DNA of 64,000 nt from an uncultured Paracoccaceae bacterium. Lineage in GTDB: Bacteria; Pseudomonadota; Alphaproteobacteria; Rhodobacterales; Rhodobacteraceae. The notes under the pieces were generated by a model that saw only the letters and a list, made by a program, of their open reading frames with translations, had not been told where the DNA came from and searched no databases. The position numbers were made by a program, and so were the translations under genes. This document shows positions 54,362 to 63,266 of this stretch, piece after piece; within the stretch, counting starts at the first letter, position 1; every line of letters starts with the position of its first letter. The stretch lies in NCBI GenBank assembly GCA_937872465.1, contig CALMSR010000051.1, positions 124,001-188,000 of the forward strand, given 5' to 3'.

Positions 54362-56306
54362 CCTGCGATCCGAGCCGGATCATAACCGTTCCCTCCGTGA
54401 CCTGCTGGCCCGCGGCAACGGCGACCTCCGCCACGGTGCCGTCCCTTGGCGCGGTCAGCGCATGCTCCATCTTCATCGCCTCGAGCACGACTAGGACGTC
54501 GCCGGCGGCCACCTGCGCCCCGGTCTCGACCGCGAGATGGCGCACGAGTCCCGGCATCGGCGCGCGGATCTCGTCGCCCGACCCCTGGACCTCTCCCGCT
54601 CCCGCCAGCGGATCGGGGCGCCGCAGCCCATGCGCCTCCGCACCCTCGAAGATCGTGAGGCTGCGCCCCGCGCGCGCGAGGCCGAAACGCCGTGCCACCC
54701 CATCGATGCGGCAGGCGAGTTCGCCGCCCTCGCAACGATCGACCGCAACCTCCTGTCCGGCCGCGAGAAACCGGCCCGGACCGCGCACCTCCAGCGCGAC
54801 CGTCTGGCGCTCCCCCTCCGCCTCCAGCACCACCTGGCGCCGCAGCGGCGCCCAGAGCGCAAAGCCGGCCAGCGGATCGGCGCAGGCCTCCAGCCCCTCG
54901 GCGGCGATCGCCGCGACGGCGAGCAGACCGGCGTCACGGGCCGCCGGCGGGGTCAGCGCGTCGATGTTGCGCTCGATGAGCCCGGTATCGACCCGTCCCG
55001 CCACGAAATCCGCCTGCCGCGCCAGCCGGGCGAGAAAGCCGAGATTGGTCACCGACCCGGCGACGCGGCTCGCCTCGAGCGCCCGGGCGAGCGCGCCGAG
55101 GGCGGTCGCCCGCGTCGGCCCGTGCACGATGAGCTTGGCGATCATCGGGTCGTACCAGGGGCTTATCGCATCCCCGGCGCGGATGCCGGCATCGACGCGG
55201 ACCCCGGGCGGAAAGGCGAGATGCGTGAGCGTCCCGATGGCCGGCAGGAAGTCGCGCGCCGGATCCTCGGCATAGAGCCGCGCCTCGAAGGCATGGCCCG
55301 AGATCGCGAGCGCCTCCTGCCGCAGCGGCAGCGGCTCCCCGGCGGCGACGCGCAGCTGCCATTCCACCAGATCGACCCCGGTGATCGCCTCGGTGACGGG
55401 ATGCTCGACCTGCAGCCGGGTGTTCATCTCCATGAACCAGAAGCCGTCGGGATGCAGCGCGCGGCTGCCGTCGACGATGAACTCGACCGTCCCCGCACCG
55501 GAATAGCCGATCGCCTGCGCCGCCCTGACCGCCGCCTCCCCCATGGCCTCGCGCATCACCGGCGTCATGCCCGGCGCCGGCGCCTCCTCGATCACCTTCT
55601 GGTGGCGGCGCTGCAGCGAGCAGTCCCGCTCGAAGAGATGCACGGCGTCGCCGAAGCCGTCGCCGAAGACCTGGATCTCGATATGGCGTGGTGCCGTGAC
55701 GTATTTCTCGACCAGCATCGCTTCGTTGCCGAAGGCGCCCTGCGCCTCGCGCCGCGCCGAGGCCAGCGCCGCGGCGAAATCGCGCGGATGCCCGACCCGG
55801 CGCATGCCCTTGCCACCGCCGCCCGCCACCGCCTTGATCAGCACCGGATAGCCGATCAGCGCCGCCTGTTCGGCGAGATAGCCGGGATCCTGCTCGGCGC
55901 CGTGATAGCCCGGCACCACCGGCACGCCGGCCTCCGCCATCAGCGCCTTGGCCGCGTCCTTCAGCCCCATGGCCCGGATCGCCGCCGCCGAGGGCCCGAT
56001 GAAGACGAGCCCCGCCGCCGCGACCCGCTCCACGAAGTCCGGATTCTCCGACAGGAAGCCGTAGCCGGGATGGATCGCTTCCGCGCCGGTCTCCAGCGCC
56101 GCCGCGATGATGCGCTCGCCGTTGAGGTAGCTCTCCGCCGCCGGCGCCAGGCCGATGCGGACCGCCGCATCCGCCATCGCCACGTGCTTCGCGCCGGCAT
56201 CCGCGTCGGAATGGACCGCCACCGTATCCACCCCGAGCCGCCGGCAGGTCGCCATCACCCGGCAGGCGATCTCTCCCCGATTGGCGATCAGCACCCGCTG
56301 GAACAT
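54354..56306 (-). CDS. Methylcrotonyl-CoA carboxylase, biotin-carrying alpha subunit
   Basis: The product is 650 residues. The biotin carboxylase domain (about 1-445) has RVLIANRGEIACRV, the ATP-grasp glycine loop GGGGKGMRRV and FMEMNTRLQVEHPVTEAI. A middle domain of about 110 residues follows, then a C-terminal biotinyl domain with VLEAMKMEHALTAP, whose Lys carries biotin. With the carboxyltransferase encoded at 56947-58554 it carboxylates 3-methylcrotonyl-CoA. I chose the ATG at 56306, with GGAGG 7 bases upstream. Confidence 0.95.
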   Translation of the reverse strand: MFQRVLIANRGEIACRVMATCRRLGVDTVAVHSDADAGAKHVAMADAAVRIGLAPAAESYLNGERIIAAALETGAEAIHPGYGFLSENPDFVERVAAAGLVFIGPSAAAIRAMGLKDAAKALMAEAGVPVVPGYHGAEQDPGYLAEQAALIGYPVLIKAVAGGGGKGMRRVGHPRDFAAALASARREAQGAFGNEAMLVEKYVTAPRHIEIQVFGDGFGDAVHLFERDCSLQRRHQKVIEEAPAPGMTPVMREAMGEAAVRAAQAIGYSGAGTVEFIVDGSRALHPDGFWFMEMNTRLQVEHPVTEAITGVDLVEWQLRVAAGEPLPLRQEALAISGHAFEARLYAEDPARDFLPAIGTLTHLAFPPGVRVDAGIRAGDAISPWYDPMIAKLIVHGPTRATALGALARALEASRVAGSVTNLGFLARLARQADFVAGRVDTGLIERNIDALTPPAARDAGLLAVAAIAAEGLEACADPLAGFALWAPLRRQVVLEAEGERQTVALEVRGPGRFLAAGQEVAVDRCEGGELACRIDGVARRFGLARAGRSLTIFEGAEAHGLRRPDPLAGAGEVQGSGDEIRAPMPGLVRHLAVETGAQVAAGDVLVVLEAMKMEHALTAPRDGTVAEVAVAAGQQVTEGTVMIRLGSQDD

Positions 56307-56325
56307 CACCGACCTCCAGGAAGCG

Positions 56326-56841
56326 TTAGCACCAGCCCCCACGCAGGGATCCGAAGTACCGGCGCCCGTTTCCGCTCTTCACCATGGCGGTCGCCACCCG
56401 TTGTCCCCCGAGACGCATGTCCGCGAGCCACCGCCCGAAGTGGTCGTGTCCTTGGAAGCCCACCTCCACCGGTGTCTGCCGGGCCAGGTTTCTCAGGGCC
56501 TGCGTCGCTCGCAGAGCCGCGGCATGTTCCGCCTCGCACATGGGCGAGAAGAGTTCCGGTGCATCGTAGCCCACGATCCGCACCCGCATCGTCCCGCGCC
56601 CCGGACAAGCGAGATCGACGGTGTCCCCGTCGATCGCCCGCACCATACGGCAGTCCGAACGCATGGCCCGCATCGACGACATCCTGTCGTCCACGGCCGG
56701 CGCCAGCAGCGCGTAGCCGCCCGAGAGGAGCGCAAAGGCCGCGATCCAGAACAGCGCGGCCTGCAATTCCGTCCTGCCGCGCCGCCAGCGCCCGCGGGAA
56801 ATCCGGCGAGGCCGCCTGAAAGGCACGACCTTCCTTCTCAT
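56326..56841 (-). CDS. Thermonuclease (SNase-like) domain protein with N-terminal membrane segment
   Basis: The product is 171 residues. A very basic N-terminus (RRKVVPFRRPRRISRGRWRRGR) precedes a hydrophobic helix (LFWIAAFALLSGGYALLAP). The SNase-like fold follows: CRMVRAIDGDTVDLACPGRGTMRVRIVGYDAPELFSP, with the family Asp/Asp and Arg, and GHDHFGRWLADMRLGGQRVATAMV. Secreted or membrane-anchored SNase-like proteins cut DNA or RNA; activity here is untested. It lies in the leucine operon, 20 bp before the biotin carboxylase gene, with no pathway reason. The ribosome site is weak. Confidence 0.85.
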   Translation of the reverse strand: MRRKVVPFRRPRRISRGRWRRGRTELQAALFWIAAFALLSGGYALLAPAVDDRMSSMRAMRSDCRMVRAIDGDTVDLACPGRGTMRVRIVGYDAPELFSPMCEAEHAAALRATQALRNLARQTPVEVGFQGHDHFGRWLADMRLGGQRVATAMVKSGNGRRYFGSLRGGWC

Positions 56842-56946
56842 GCCGCGCTGCGGCTTCGGCGGGGTCCAATGGGTCCGCGATTCTTCGCCATGTCGCGCCT
56901 CCGGGCGCCCAGCCTGCCCCCGCCTTGGAGAAGAAATTCTTAACGC

Positions 56947-58554
56947 TCACATCCGGAACACGCCGAAGCGCGTCTCCCCGATGGGCAGGTTGAGCGCCGC
57001 CGCCAGGCTCAGCGCCAGCACCGCCCGGGACTTCCTCGGGTCGATCACCCCGTCGTCCCAGAGCCGGGCGCTGGCATAGAGCGGATGCGACTGGCGCGCG
57101 AACATCTCCAGCGTCGGCGCCTTGAACGCCGCCTCCTCCGCCGCGCTCCAGCTGCCGCCGCGCCGCTCGATCCCCTCGCGCCGCACCGCGGCGAGCACGC
57201 CCGCCGCCTGCTCGCCGCCCATCACCGAGATGCGGCTGTTGGGCCAAGTCCAGAGGAAGCGCGGCTGGAAGGCCCGCCCCGCCATGCCGTAGTTCCCGGC
57301 CCCGAAGGAGCCGCCGACCAGCAGCGTGACCTTCGGCACCGCCGTGGTCGCCACCGCCGTCACCAGCTTCGCCCCGTGCCGCGCGATGCCCTCGTTCTCG
57401 TAGCGCCGCCCGACCATGAAGCCGGTGATGTTCTGCAGGAACACCAGCGGGATGCGCCGCTGCGAGCACAATTCGACGAAATGCGCGCCCTTCACCGCGC
57501 TCTCCGAGAAAAGCACGCCGTTGTTCGCCACGAGCCCGACCGGAATGCCCGCCACATGCGCGAAGCCGCAGACCAGCGTCGCCCCGAACCGCGCCTTGAA
57601 CTCGTCGAAGCGCGAGCCGTCCACCAGCCGCGCGATCACCTCGCGGATGTCGTAGGGCGTGCGCAGATCCGCCGGCACCACGCCGAGGATCTCGTCCGGA
57701 TCGCAGGCCGGCTCCTCGGGCGCCTGCATCGCCACATGGGGGCGCCGGGGCCGGTTCAGCCCCGCCACCGCCTGCCGCGCCAGGGCAAGCGCATGCGCGT
57801 CGTCGTCGGCGAGGTAATCCGCAACGCCCGAGAGCCGCGTATGCACGTCGCCGCCGCCGAGGTCCTCGGCGCTCACCTCCTCCCCGGTCGCGGCCTTCAC
57901 CAGCGGCGGGCCGGCGAGAAAGATCGTGCCCTGGTCGCGCACGATGATGCTCACATCCGCCATCGCCGGAACATAGGCCCCGCCCGCGGTGCAGGATCCC
58001 ATCACCACCGCGATCTGGGGGATGGCGCGGGCCGACATCTGCGCCTGATTGTAGAAGATGCGCCCGAAATGCTCGCGGTCGGGAAAGACCTCGTCCTGGT
58101 TCGGCAGGTTCGCCCCGCCGCTGTCCACCAGATAGATGCAGGGCAGCCCGTTCTCCGCCGCGATCTCCTGGGCGCGCAGGTGCTTCTTCACCGTCAGCGG
58201 ATAATAGGTCCCGCCCTTCACCGTGGCGTCATTGGCCACGACCATCACCGGCTGGCTCTCCACCCGCCCCACCCCGGCGATCAGCCCCGCCCCCGGCGCG
58301 GCGCCGTCGTAGAGCCCATGCGCCGCCAGCGCGCCGATCTCGAGAAACGGCGCGCCGGCATCGAGCAGCATCGCCACCCGTTCCCGCGGCAGCATCTTGC
58401 CCCGGGCGACATGCCGCGCCGAAGCCTCCGCCCCGCCCCCGTCCGCCGCGGCGGCGGCCGCCGCCTCGATCTCGGCCAGCGCCGCCAGATGCGTCGCCTG
58501 GTTGGCGCGGAACGCGGCCGAAGCCGGGCTGGCCGAGGAGGCGATCACCGCCAT
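56947..58554 (-). CDS. Methylcrotonyl-CoA carboxylase, carboxyltransferase beta subunit
   Basis: The product is 535 residues of the acyl-CoA carboxyltransferase family. Motifs include [64 protein letters not shown] (typical of MCC beta), [16 protein letters not shown], and [43 protein letters not shown]. It transfers the carboxyl group from biotin to 3-methylcrotonyl-CoA. It starts inside the 34-residue ORF that follows ivd and is followed by a nuclease-like gene. Confidence 0.96.
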   Translation of the reverse strand: MAVIASSASPASAAFRANQATHLAALAEIEAAAAAAADGGGAEASARHVARGKMLPRERVAMLLDAGAPFLEIGALAAHGLYDGAAPGAGLIAGVGRVESQPVMVVANDATVKGGTYYPLTVKKHLRAQEIAAENGLPCIYLVDSGGANLPNQDEVFPDREHFGRIFYNQAQMSARAIPQIAVVMGSCTAGGAYVPAMADVSIIVRDQGTIFLAGPPLVKAATGEEVSAEDLGGGDVHTRLSGVADYLADDDAHALALARQAVAGLNRPRRPHVAMQAPEEPACDPDEILGVVPADLRTPYDIREVIARLVDGSRFDEFKARFGATLVCGFAHVAGIPVGLVANNGVLFSESAVKGAHFVELCSQRRIPLVFLQNITGFMVGRRYENEGIARHGAKLVTAVATTAVPKVTLLVGGSFGAGNYGMAGRAFQPRFLWTWPNSRISVMGGEQAAGVLAAVRREGIERRGGSWSAAEEAAFKAPTLEMFARQSHPLYASARLWDDGVIDPRKSRAVLALSLAAALNLPIGETRFGVFRM

Positions 58555-58649
58555 GCGCGAGGCTCCGGAGCTTGCGGACCGGGCGCGATGGCCTCCACCC
58601 GCTCCTGCAGGACCCGCGCCGTGCCGCCGCCGGAGCTCGGGGCCTTCAT
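58545..58649 (-). CDS. Possible 34-residue ORF coupled to ivd and mccB
   Basis: An ATG at 58649 overlaps the ivd stop (ATGA), and the frame runs 34 codons ([20 protein letters not shown] and 14 more) to a TGA at 58545 that lies inside the first codons of the carboxyltransferase gene. Tight overlap at both ends suggests translational coupling. The peptide is Gly, Pro and Arg-rich and matches nothing I know. It may be only a spacer read by chance. Confidence 0.3.
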   Translation of the reverse strand: MKAPSSGGGTARVLQERVEAIAPGPQAPEPRAWR

Positions 58650-59809
58650 TCCGTCGCCGTCATCAGTTCCCGCCCGATCAGCATCCGCCGGATCTCCGAG
58701 GTGCCGGCGCCGATCTCCATCAGCTTGGCGTCGCGCATGATCCGCGCGAGCGGGCTCTCGGCGAGATAGCCCGCGCCCCCCATCGCCTGCACGCCCTGCA
58801 CCGCCGCCTTCATGCCCTGCTCCGAGGCATAGAGCACGCAGGCCGCCGCATCGGCCCGCCGCACCGCGCCCCGGTCGCAGGCCGCGGCCACCGCGTACAT
58901 ATAGGCCCGCGCCGTGCTGAGCGCGGTGTAGAGATCGGCGACCTTGCCCTGCATCAGCTGGAAATCGCCAATCCTTTCACCGAACTGCCGCCGCTCGTGC
59001 ATGTAGGGCATGATATGGTCGAGCACCGCGTGCATGAGCCCGACATTCACCCCCGAGAGCACCACCCGCTCGTAGTCGAGCCCCGACATCAGCACCCTGA
59101 CCCCGCGCCCTTCCGCGCCGAGCACGTTCGCGAAGGGCACCTCGACATCCGAGAAGATCAGCTCGCCGGTGTTCGAGCCGCGCATGCCGAGCTTGTCGAA
59201 ATGCTTGCTCGTCGAGAACCCCGCCATGGTCTTCTCGATCAGGAAGGCGGTGATGCCCTTCGCGCCCGCCTCCGGGTCGGTCTTGGCATAGACCACCAGC
59301 ACATCGGCGTCCGGCCCGTTGGTGATCCAGTATTTCGTGCCGTTGAGCACGTAGCGGTCGTTCCGCTTCTCGGCCCGGAGCTTCATCGAGACCACGTCCG
59401 AGCCCGCGCCCGCCTCGGACATCGCCAGCGCCCCGACCTGCGCACCGGAGATCAGCCCGGGCAGATAGCGCGCCTTCTGCTCCGCGCTGCCGTTGAGCGC
59501 GATCTGGTTGACGCAGAGGTTGGAATGCGCCCCGTAGCTCAGCGCCACGCTGGCGGAGGCGCGCGCGATCTCCTCCACCGCCACGCAATGGGCGAGATAC
59601 CCCATGCCGGCGCCGCCCTCGGCCTCCGGCACGGTGATCCCGAGGATGCCGAGATCGCCCATCTCGCGCCACAAGGCGGCGGGAAAGAGGTTGCTGCGGT
59701 CGATCTCGGCGGCCATGGGCGCCACGCGCTCCTGCGCCCAGGAGGCGACCAGATCGCGCAGCGCCGCGATGTCCTCGCCGAGCGCAAAATCCATCGACGC
59801 CAGAAACAT
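58646..59809 (-). CDS. ivd: Isovaleryl-CoA dehydrogenase
   Basis: The product is 387 residues of the acyl-CoA dehydrogenase family. The FAD-binding blocks are [21 protein letters not shown] and [18 protein letters not shown]. The catalytic Glu of isovaleryl-CoA dehydrogenases sits in [11 protein letters not shown], while the alternative C-terminal position reads [11 protein letters not shown], as in this subfamily. It oxidises isovaleryl-CoA to 3-methylcrotonyl-CoA and passes electrons to ETF. I chose the ATG at 59809, with AAGGAA upstream. It heads the minus-strand leucine cluster and diverges from hisB. Confidence 0.95.
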   Translation of the reverse strand: MFLASMDFALGEDIAALRDLVASWAQERVAPMAAEIDRSNLFPAALWREMGDLGILGITVPEAEGGAGMGYLAHCVAVEEIARASASVALSYGAHSNLCVNQIALNGSAEQKARYLPGLISGAQVGALAMSEAGAGSDVVSMKLRAEKRNDRYVLNGTKYWITNGPDADVLVVYAKTDPEAGAKGITAFLIEKTMAGFSTSKHFDKLGMRGSNTGELIFSDVEVPFANVLGAEGRGVRVLMSGLDYERVVLSGVNVGLMHAVLDHIMPYMHERRQFGERIGDFQLMQGKVADLYTALSTARAYMYAVAAACDRGAVRRADAAACVLYASEQGMKAAVQGVQAMGGAGYLAESPLARIMRDAKLMEIGAGTSEIRRMLIGRELMTATE

Positions 59810-59867
59810 CGCGATTCCTTCCGAGCCGCCGCGACGAGGCCCTTCCCGGACACGCCGCCCGCCGGGC

Positions 59868-59916
59868 TTGGAACGGCTCCGACGGCGGTCTATAGACCGC
59901 CCGAGCAGCATTCCAA
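59868..59916. promoter_or_regulatory. Symmetric overlapping promoters of hisB and ivd sharing a palindromic -10
   Basis: Rightward: TTGGAA (59868-59873), 17 bp, TATAGA (59891-59896). Leftward: TTGGAA (minus strand of 59911-59916), 16 bp, TATAGA (minus strand of 59889-59894). The two -10 elements overlap within a perfect 18-bp palindrome, GGCGGTCTATAGACCGCC (59884-59901). Each promoter transcribes outward through the other's -35, toward hisB at 59929 and ivd at 59809, so one polymerase at a time should bind. Confidence 0.6.
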
Positions 59917-59928
59917 GGAAAGCCCCCC

Positions 59929-60513
59929 ATGCGCAAGGCCGAAGTCAGCCGCACCACCGCCGAGACCGCGCTGACCGTCGCGCTCGATCTCGACGGCACC
60001 GGCGCCTACGACAATGCCACCGGCGTCGGCTTCTTCGACCACATGCTCGACCAGCTCGCGCGCCACGCGATGATCGACATCAGGACCAGGGCCACGGGGG
60101 ACCTGCATATCGACGACCACCACACCGTCGAGGACATCGGCATCGCGCTCGGGCGGGCGCTCGCCGAGGCGCTCGGCGACAAGACGGGGATCCGCCGCTA
60201 CGGCTCCTGCCTCCTGCCCATGGACGAGGCGCTGGTGCGCGCCGCGCTCGATCTCTCGGGCCGGCCCTTTCTCGTCTGGAAGGTCGATTTCCCGAGCGCG
60301 AAGATCGGCAGCTTCGACACCGAGCTGGTGCGCGAGTTCTGGACCGCGGTGGCGATGAACGCACGCATGACGCTCAACGTCGCCTGTCTCGACGGCGCCA
60401 ACAGCCACCACATCGCCGAGGCCAGCTTCAAGGCGATCGCCCAGGCGCTGCGCATGGCCGTCGAGCCCGATCCGCGCGCCGCCGGCATTCCCTCGACCAA
60501 GGGCGTGCTCTAG
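59929..60513 (+). CDS. hisB: Imidazoleglycerol-phosphate dehydratase
   Basis: The product is 194 residues, the stand-alone bacterial form without the phosphatase domain of enteric HisB. Metal and catalytic motifs are [31 protein letters not shown], and the later [23 protein letters not shown] with two His. It forms imidazole-acetol phosphate in histidine synthesis. It precedes hisH by 4 bp and is driven by the symmetric promoter at 59868-59916. Confidence 0.97.
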   Translation: MRKAEVSRTTAETALTVALDLDGTGAYDNATGVGFFDHMLDQLARHAMIDIRTRATGDLHIDDHHTVEDIGIALGRALAEALGDKTGIRRYGSCLLPMDEALVRAALDLSGRPFLVWKVDFPSAKIGSFDTELVREFWTAVAMNARMTLNVACLDGANSHHIAEASFKAIAQALRMAVEPDPRAAGIPSTKGVL

Positions 60514-60517
60514 GCCC

Positions 60518-61159
60518 ATGACCTGCGTCATCGTCGATTACGAGAGCGGCAACCTGCATTCGGCGCTGAAGAGCTTCCAGCGCATGGCCGCCGAGACCGG
60601 CGCCGGCCCGGTGACGATCAGCGCCGATCCGGCAGCGGTGCGCGATGCCGAGCGGATCGTGCTGCCCGGCGTCGGCGCCTTCGCCGATTGCCGCGCCGGG
60701 CTCATGGCCCGGCCGGGGCTCTTCGCGGCGATCGAGGCCCGCGTCATCGGCGAGCGCGCGCCCTTCCTCGGGATCTGCGTCGGCGAGCAGATGATGGCCA
60801 CCTGGGGCCGCGAGCACGGGCTCGACACGCCCGGCTTCGGCTGGATCCCCGGCGAGGTCCTGCGCATCGCGCCCTCGGACCCGGCTTTGAAGATCCCGCA
60901 TATGGGCTGGAACGCGCTCGAGGATCTGGCGCCCCACCCGCTGCTCGAGGGCATCGCCGCCGGCGATCACGCCTATTTCGTGCATTCCTACCATCTTGTC
61001 GCCGAGAACCCCGCCCATGTGCTCGCCCGCACCGACCACGGCGGCACGATCACCGCCATGGTCGGGCGCGACAATCTGGCGGGCACCCAGTTCCATCCCG
61101 AGAAGAGCCAGAAGACCGGCCTGCGGCTGATCGCCAATTTTCTCCACTGGCGGCCTTGA
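60518..61159 (+). CDS. hisH: Imidazole glycerol phosphate synthase, glutaminase subunit HisH
   Basis: The product is 213 residues. It is a class I glutamine amidotransferase: the nucleophile is Cys87 in FLGICVGEQMM, and the His and Glu of the triad are in GTQFHPEKSQ. PGVGAFADC and the HSY-containing VHSYHLVAE are typical of HisH. It supplies ammonia to HisF, whose gene is not in the window. The two genes hisB-hisH form an operon that ends before a 406 bp convergent gap. Confidence 0.97.
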   Translation: MTCVIVDYESGNLHSALKSFQRMAAETGAGPVTISADPAAVRDAERIVLPGVGAFADCRAGLMARPGLFAAIEARVIGERAPFLGICVGEQMMATWGREHGLDTPGFGWIPGEVLRIAPSDPALKIPHMGWNALEDLAPHPLLEGIAAGDHAYFVHSYHLVAENPAHVLARTDHGGTITAMVGRDNLAGTQFHPEKSQKTGLRLIANFLHWRP

Positions 61160-61565
61160 ACCGCTCCGGGGGCGACGGAAGCCGGAGCGCCGCCCGTGCG
61201 GACGCCGGAGTGATCGCATTGGAGCCGATTGTTCCCGGTGCGACCGCCCCGCTGCCCGGCGGTGCCTGGCCTCGGCCGGATGGCAACGCTCGGCGCGCCC
61301 GGATGCGGTCCTTTTGCCGGATGCGCTTCTTCTTTCGATCACGATGTCACGTCGTGCAGCGTGAAGATCCGGTAAACGTGAGAATCTTTATCGTTTAATT
61401 TCATACGATTACCACGATGTGCGCGCGCGCACATCGGGCCCGGATCCGGATGGATGCCACCCCGGCACGACAGCAGCGGGGCTTGCCGCGCGATCGGGAA
61501 AGGCCGGGGCGCTCCTGAGCGAAGCCCCGATCGCGACCCGCACCCCGCCCCGGAGCCTGCGGCCG
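61160..61565. other. 406 bp convergent gap without a recognised gene
   Basis: This lies between the hisH and galM stops. It holds an AT-rich stretch (61376-61412) directly followed by the palindrome at 61415-61436, and otherwise GC-rich DNA in which I see no gene. A CACGA...TCGTG inverted repeat (61342-61358) may be incidental. Confidence 0.4.
61415..61436. repeat. Perfect 22-bp palindrome between convergent genes (GATGTGCGC family)
   Basis: The half CGATGTGCGCG is followed by its exact reverse complement. The inner 20 bases are GATGTGCGC, two bases, GCGCACATC, identical to those at 44016-44035 except for the central pair. As at that site, it lies between converging genes, so it may be a terminator or a dispersed palindrome. 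Confidence 0.65.
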
Positions 61566-62573
61566 CTATCGGCGCGCGATCTCCACCTCCAGCCGCTGGA
61601 GATAGGGCTGCTCCGGGGTGCGGATGATGCTCGGCCAGTCCGGATTGTGCAGGCTGTCGGGAAAATGCTGGGCCTCGAGGCAAAGCCCGGCGAAGGGGCC
61701 GTAGATCTGGCCCTCGTGGCCGGGAACCGCGACCGAGGCGCCGGCCCCGTCATAGATCTGGAGCGCAGGCTCGGAGGTCCGGAGCCTCAGGCTGACGCCG
61801 CTGCGCGGGCAATGGACCCTGGCCGCGGGCTCGCCCGGATCGCGGCCGGCGCGCAGCACCAGATTGTTGTCGATACCGGCCCCATCGGGATCCGCCTCCT
61901 CCAGGCTGCGCGGCGCGGTGAAGTCGAGCGCGGTGCCCTCGACGCTCCGGATCACGCCCCTTGGGATCAGCTCGGCATCCACGGGGGTGAAATCGGGCGC
62001 ATCGACCTCCAGCACATGGTCGCGCACCGTCCCGGTGCCGGCGAGGTTGTAGTAATTGTGCTGGGCGAGATTGATCGGGGTCGGGCGGTCCGGCCGGCCG
62101 GACATCTCGCAGACCAGCCGCGCGCCATCGAGGCGGTAGCTCACCGCGAATTCCACCCGCCCCGGATAGCCCTCCTCGCCGTCCGGGCTCAAATAGGCGA
62201 GACGGACGGTCTCGGCCGCGGTATCGACCTCCATCGCCCAGACCCGCCGGTCGAGGCCGACGGCACCGCCGTGCAGATGATGCAGGCCGTCGTTCTGCGC
62301 AAGCTGCCAGGTCCTCCCGTCCAGCTCGAAGCGGCCCTTCGCGGTGCGATTGGCCACCCGGCCCACCACGGCGCCATGGGCGCGGGCGTGAAGCACGTAA
62401 TCCTCGAGCCGGGGAAAGCCGAGCACCACGGGCAGGCTGCCGCGCGCTCCGTCGATCCGCCAGTCGCGCACCGCGCATCCCAAGCTCAGGATCGAGACGG
62501 CGGCGTCAGGGCTTTCCAGCGTGACCTGCTCCACCGGACCGAAGTCATGTCGTCCGAACGGGCGTTTCTTCAT
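61566..62573 (-). CDS. galM: Aldose 1-epimerase (mutarotase)
   Basis: The product is 335 residues. It interconverts alpha and beta anomers of aldoses. The catalytic His is in NLAQHNYYNLAG, the catalytic Glu in GLCLEAQHFPDS, and the N-terminal region has VVGRVANRTAKGRFELDG with the Arg that contacts the sugar, followed by LHHLHGG. No signal peptide is present, so it acts in the cytoplasm. It follows the YqeY gene on the same strand with a hairpin between them. Confidence 0.93.
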   Translation of the reverse strand: MKKRPFGRHDFGPVEQVTLESPDAAVSILSLGCAVRDWRIDGARGSLPVVLGFPRLEDYVLHARAHGAVVGRVANRTAKGRFELDGRTWQLAQNDGLHHLHGGAVGLDRRVWAMEVDTAAETVRLAYLSPDGEEGYPGRVEFAVSYRLDGARLVCEMSGRPDRPTPINLAQHNYYNLAGTGTVRDHVLEVDAPDFTPVDAELIPRGVIRSVEGTALDFTAPRSLEEADPDGAGIDNNLVLRAGRDPGEPAARVHCPRSGVSLRLRTSEPALQIYDGAGASVAVPGHEGQIYGPFAGLCLEAQHFPDSLHNPDWPSIIRTPEQPYLQRLEVEIARR

Positions 62574-62591
62574 GGTCCGCTTCCGAAGCTC

Positions 62592-62614
62592 GGGCCGCCG
62601 GCCTTTGGCGGCCC
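62592..62614 (-). terminator. Hairpin between the YqeY-domain gene and galM
   Basis: GGGCCGCC (62592-62599) and GGCGGCCC (62607-62614) form an 8 bp stem with a 7-base loop in the 50 bp between the two minus-strand genes. No T-run follows; it may be a weak terminator. Confidence 0.4.
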
Positions 62615-62623
62615 CGGCGATCG

Positions 62624-63079
62624 TCAGCCGAAGGAGTTCTTCAGGCAGGCACAGGCACGGGCGAAGTCCATCCGACCCGTGTGATGCGCCTTGAGATGCG
62701 CCATCACCTTGCCCATGTCGCGGATCGAGGCGGCGCCGGTGTCGTGGATCGCGGTGGCGATGGCCGATCTCACTTCCTTTTCGGAAAGCTGGCGCGGAAG
62801 ATAGCTCCGGATGATCTCGATCTCGGCGCGTTCCTTCTCGGCCATGTCGACCTGTCCGGCCTCGTCATAGGCGTCAGCGCTCGACTCGCGCTGCCGTATC
62901 ATCTGGGCGAGGATGCCGAGGATCTCGGATTCCGGCATGCCGCCGCTGCCTTCGTCGGATCGGGTGTTGAGGTCGCGATCCTTGATGGCCGCACAGATCA
63001 GGCGCAAAGTCGAAATTCGGGTCGGATCCTGCGCCTTGATCGCTTCCTTCAAGTCTCCGGAGAGTCTCTCTCGGATCAT
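62624..63079 (-). CDS. GatB/YqeY domain protein
   Basis: The product is 151 residues, the stand-alone YqeY type. It starts MIRERLSGDLKEAIKAQDPTRISTLRLICAAIKDRDL, which is characteristic, and continues with EIEIIRSYLPRQLSEKEV and the C-terminal GKVMAHLKAHHTGRMDFARA. The domain resembles the tail of the amidotransferase GatB that binds tRNA; stand-alone members have no settled role. The ATG has AAGGTG upstream. It diverges from carA. Confidence 0.94.
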   Translation of the reverse strand: MIRERLSGDLKEAIKAQDPTRISTLRLICAAIKDRDLNTRSDEGSGGMPESEILGILAQMIRQRESSADAYDEAGQVDMAEKERAEIEIIRSYLPRQLSEKEVRSAIATAIHDTGAASIRDMGKVMAHLKAHHTGRMDFARACACLKNSFG

Positions 63080-63210
63080 CCTGCACCTTTGCGTAACGCC
63101 GTTCCGAGGCAGCGAGGGTTAATTATATAGTGCGACACACCTCTATCCGCAAGCCACGCCGGCCTGTTCAAGTCTCTGTTATTGTTATATTTTCATTCAG
63201 GTCAGCATGC

Positions 63211-63239
63211 TTGACCCGCCCGATCGGGCGGCCTAGGTT
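63211..63239 (+). promoter_or_regulatory. Promoter of carA
   Basis: TTGACC (63211-63216) and TAGGTT (63234-63239) are spaced exactly 17 bp, 28 bases before the carA ATG. The spacer contains GCCCGATCGGGC, a 12-base palindrome that might be an operator. AT-rich DNA lies just upstream. Confidence 0.6.
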
Positions 63240-63266
63240 CCACCCGCCGCCAACAGGATTCGCACC

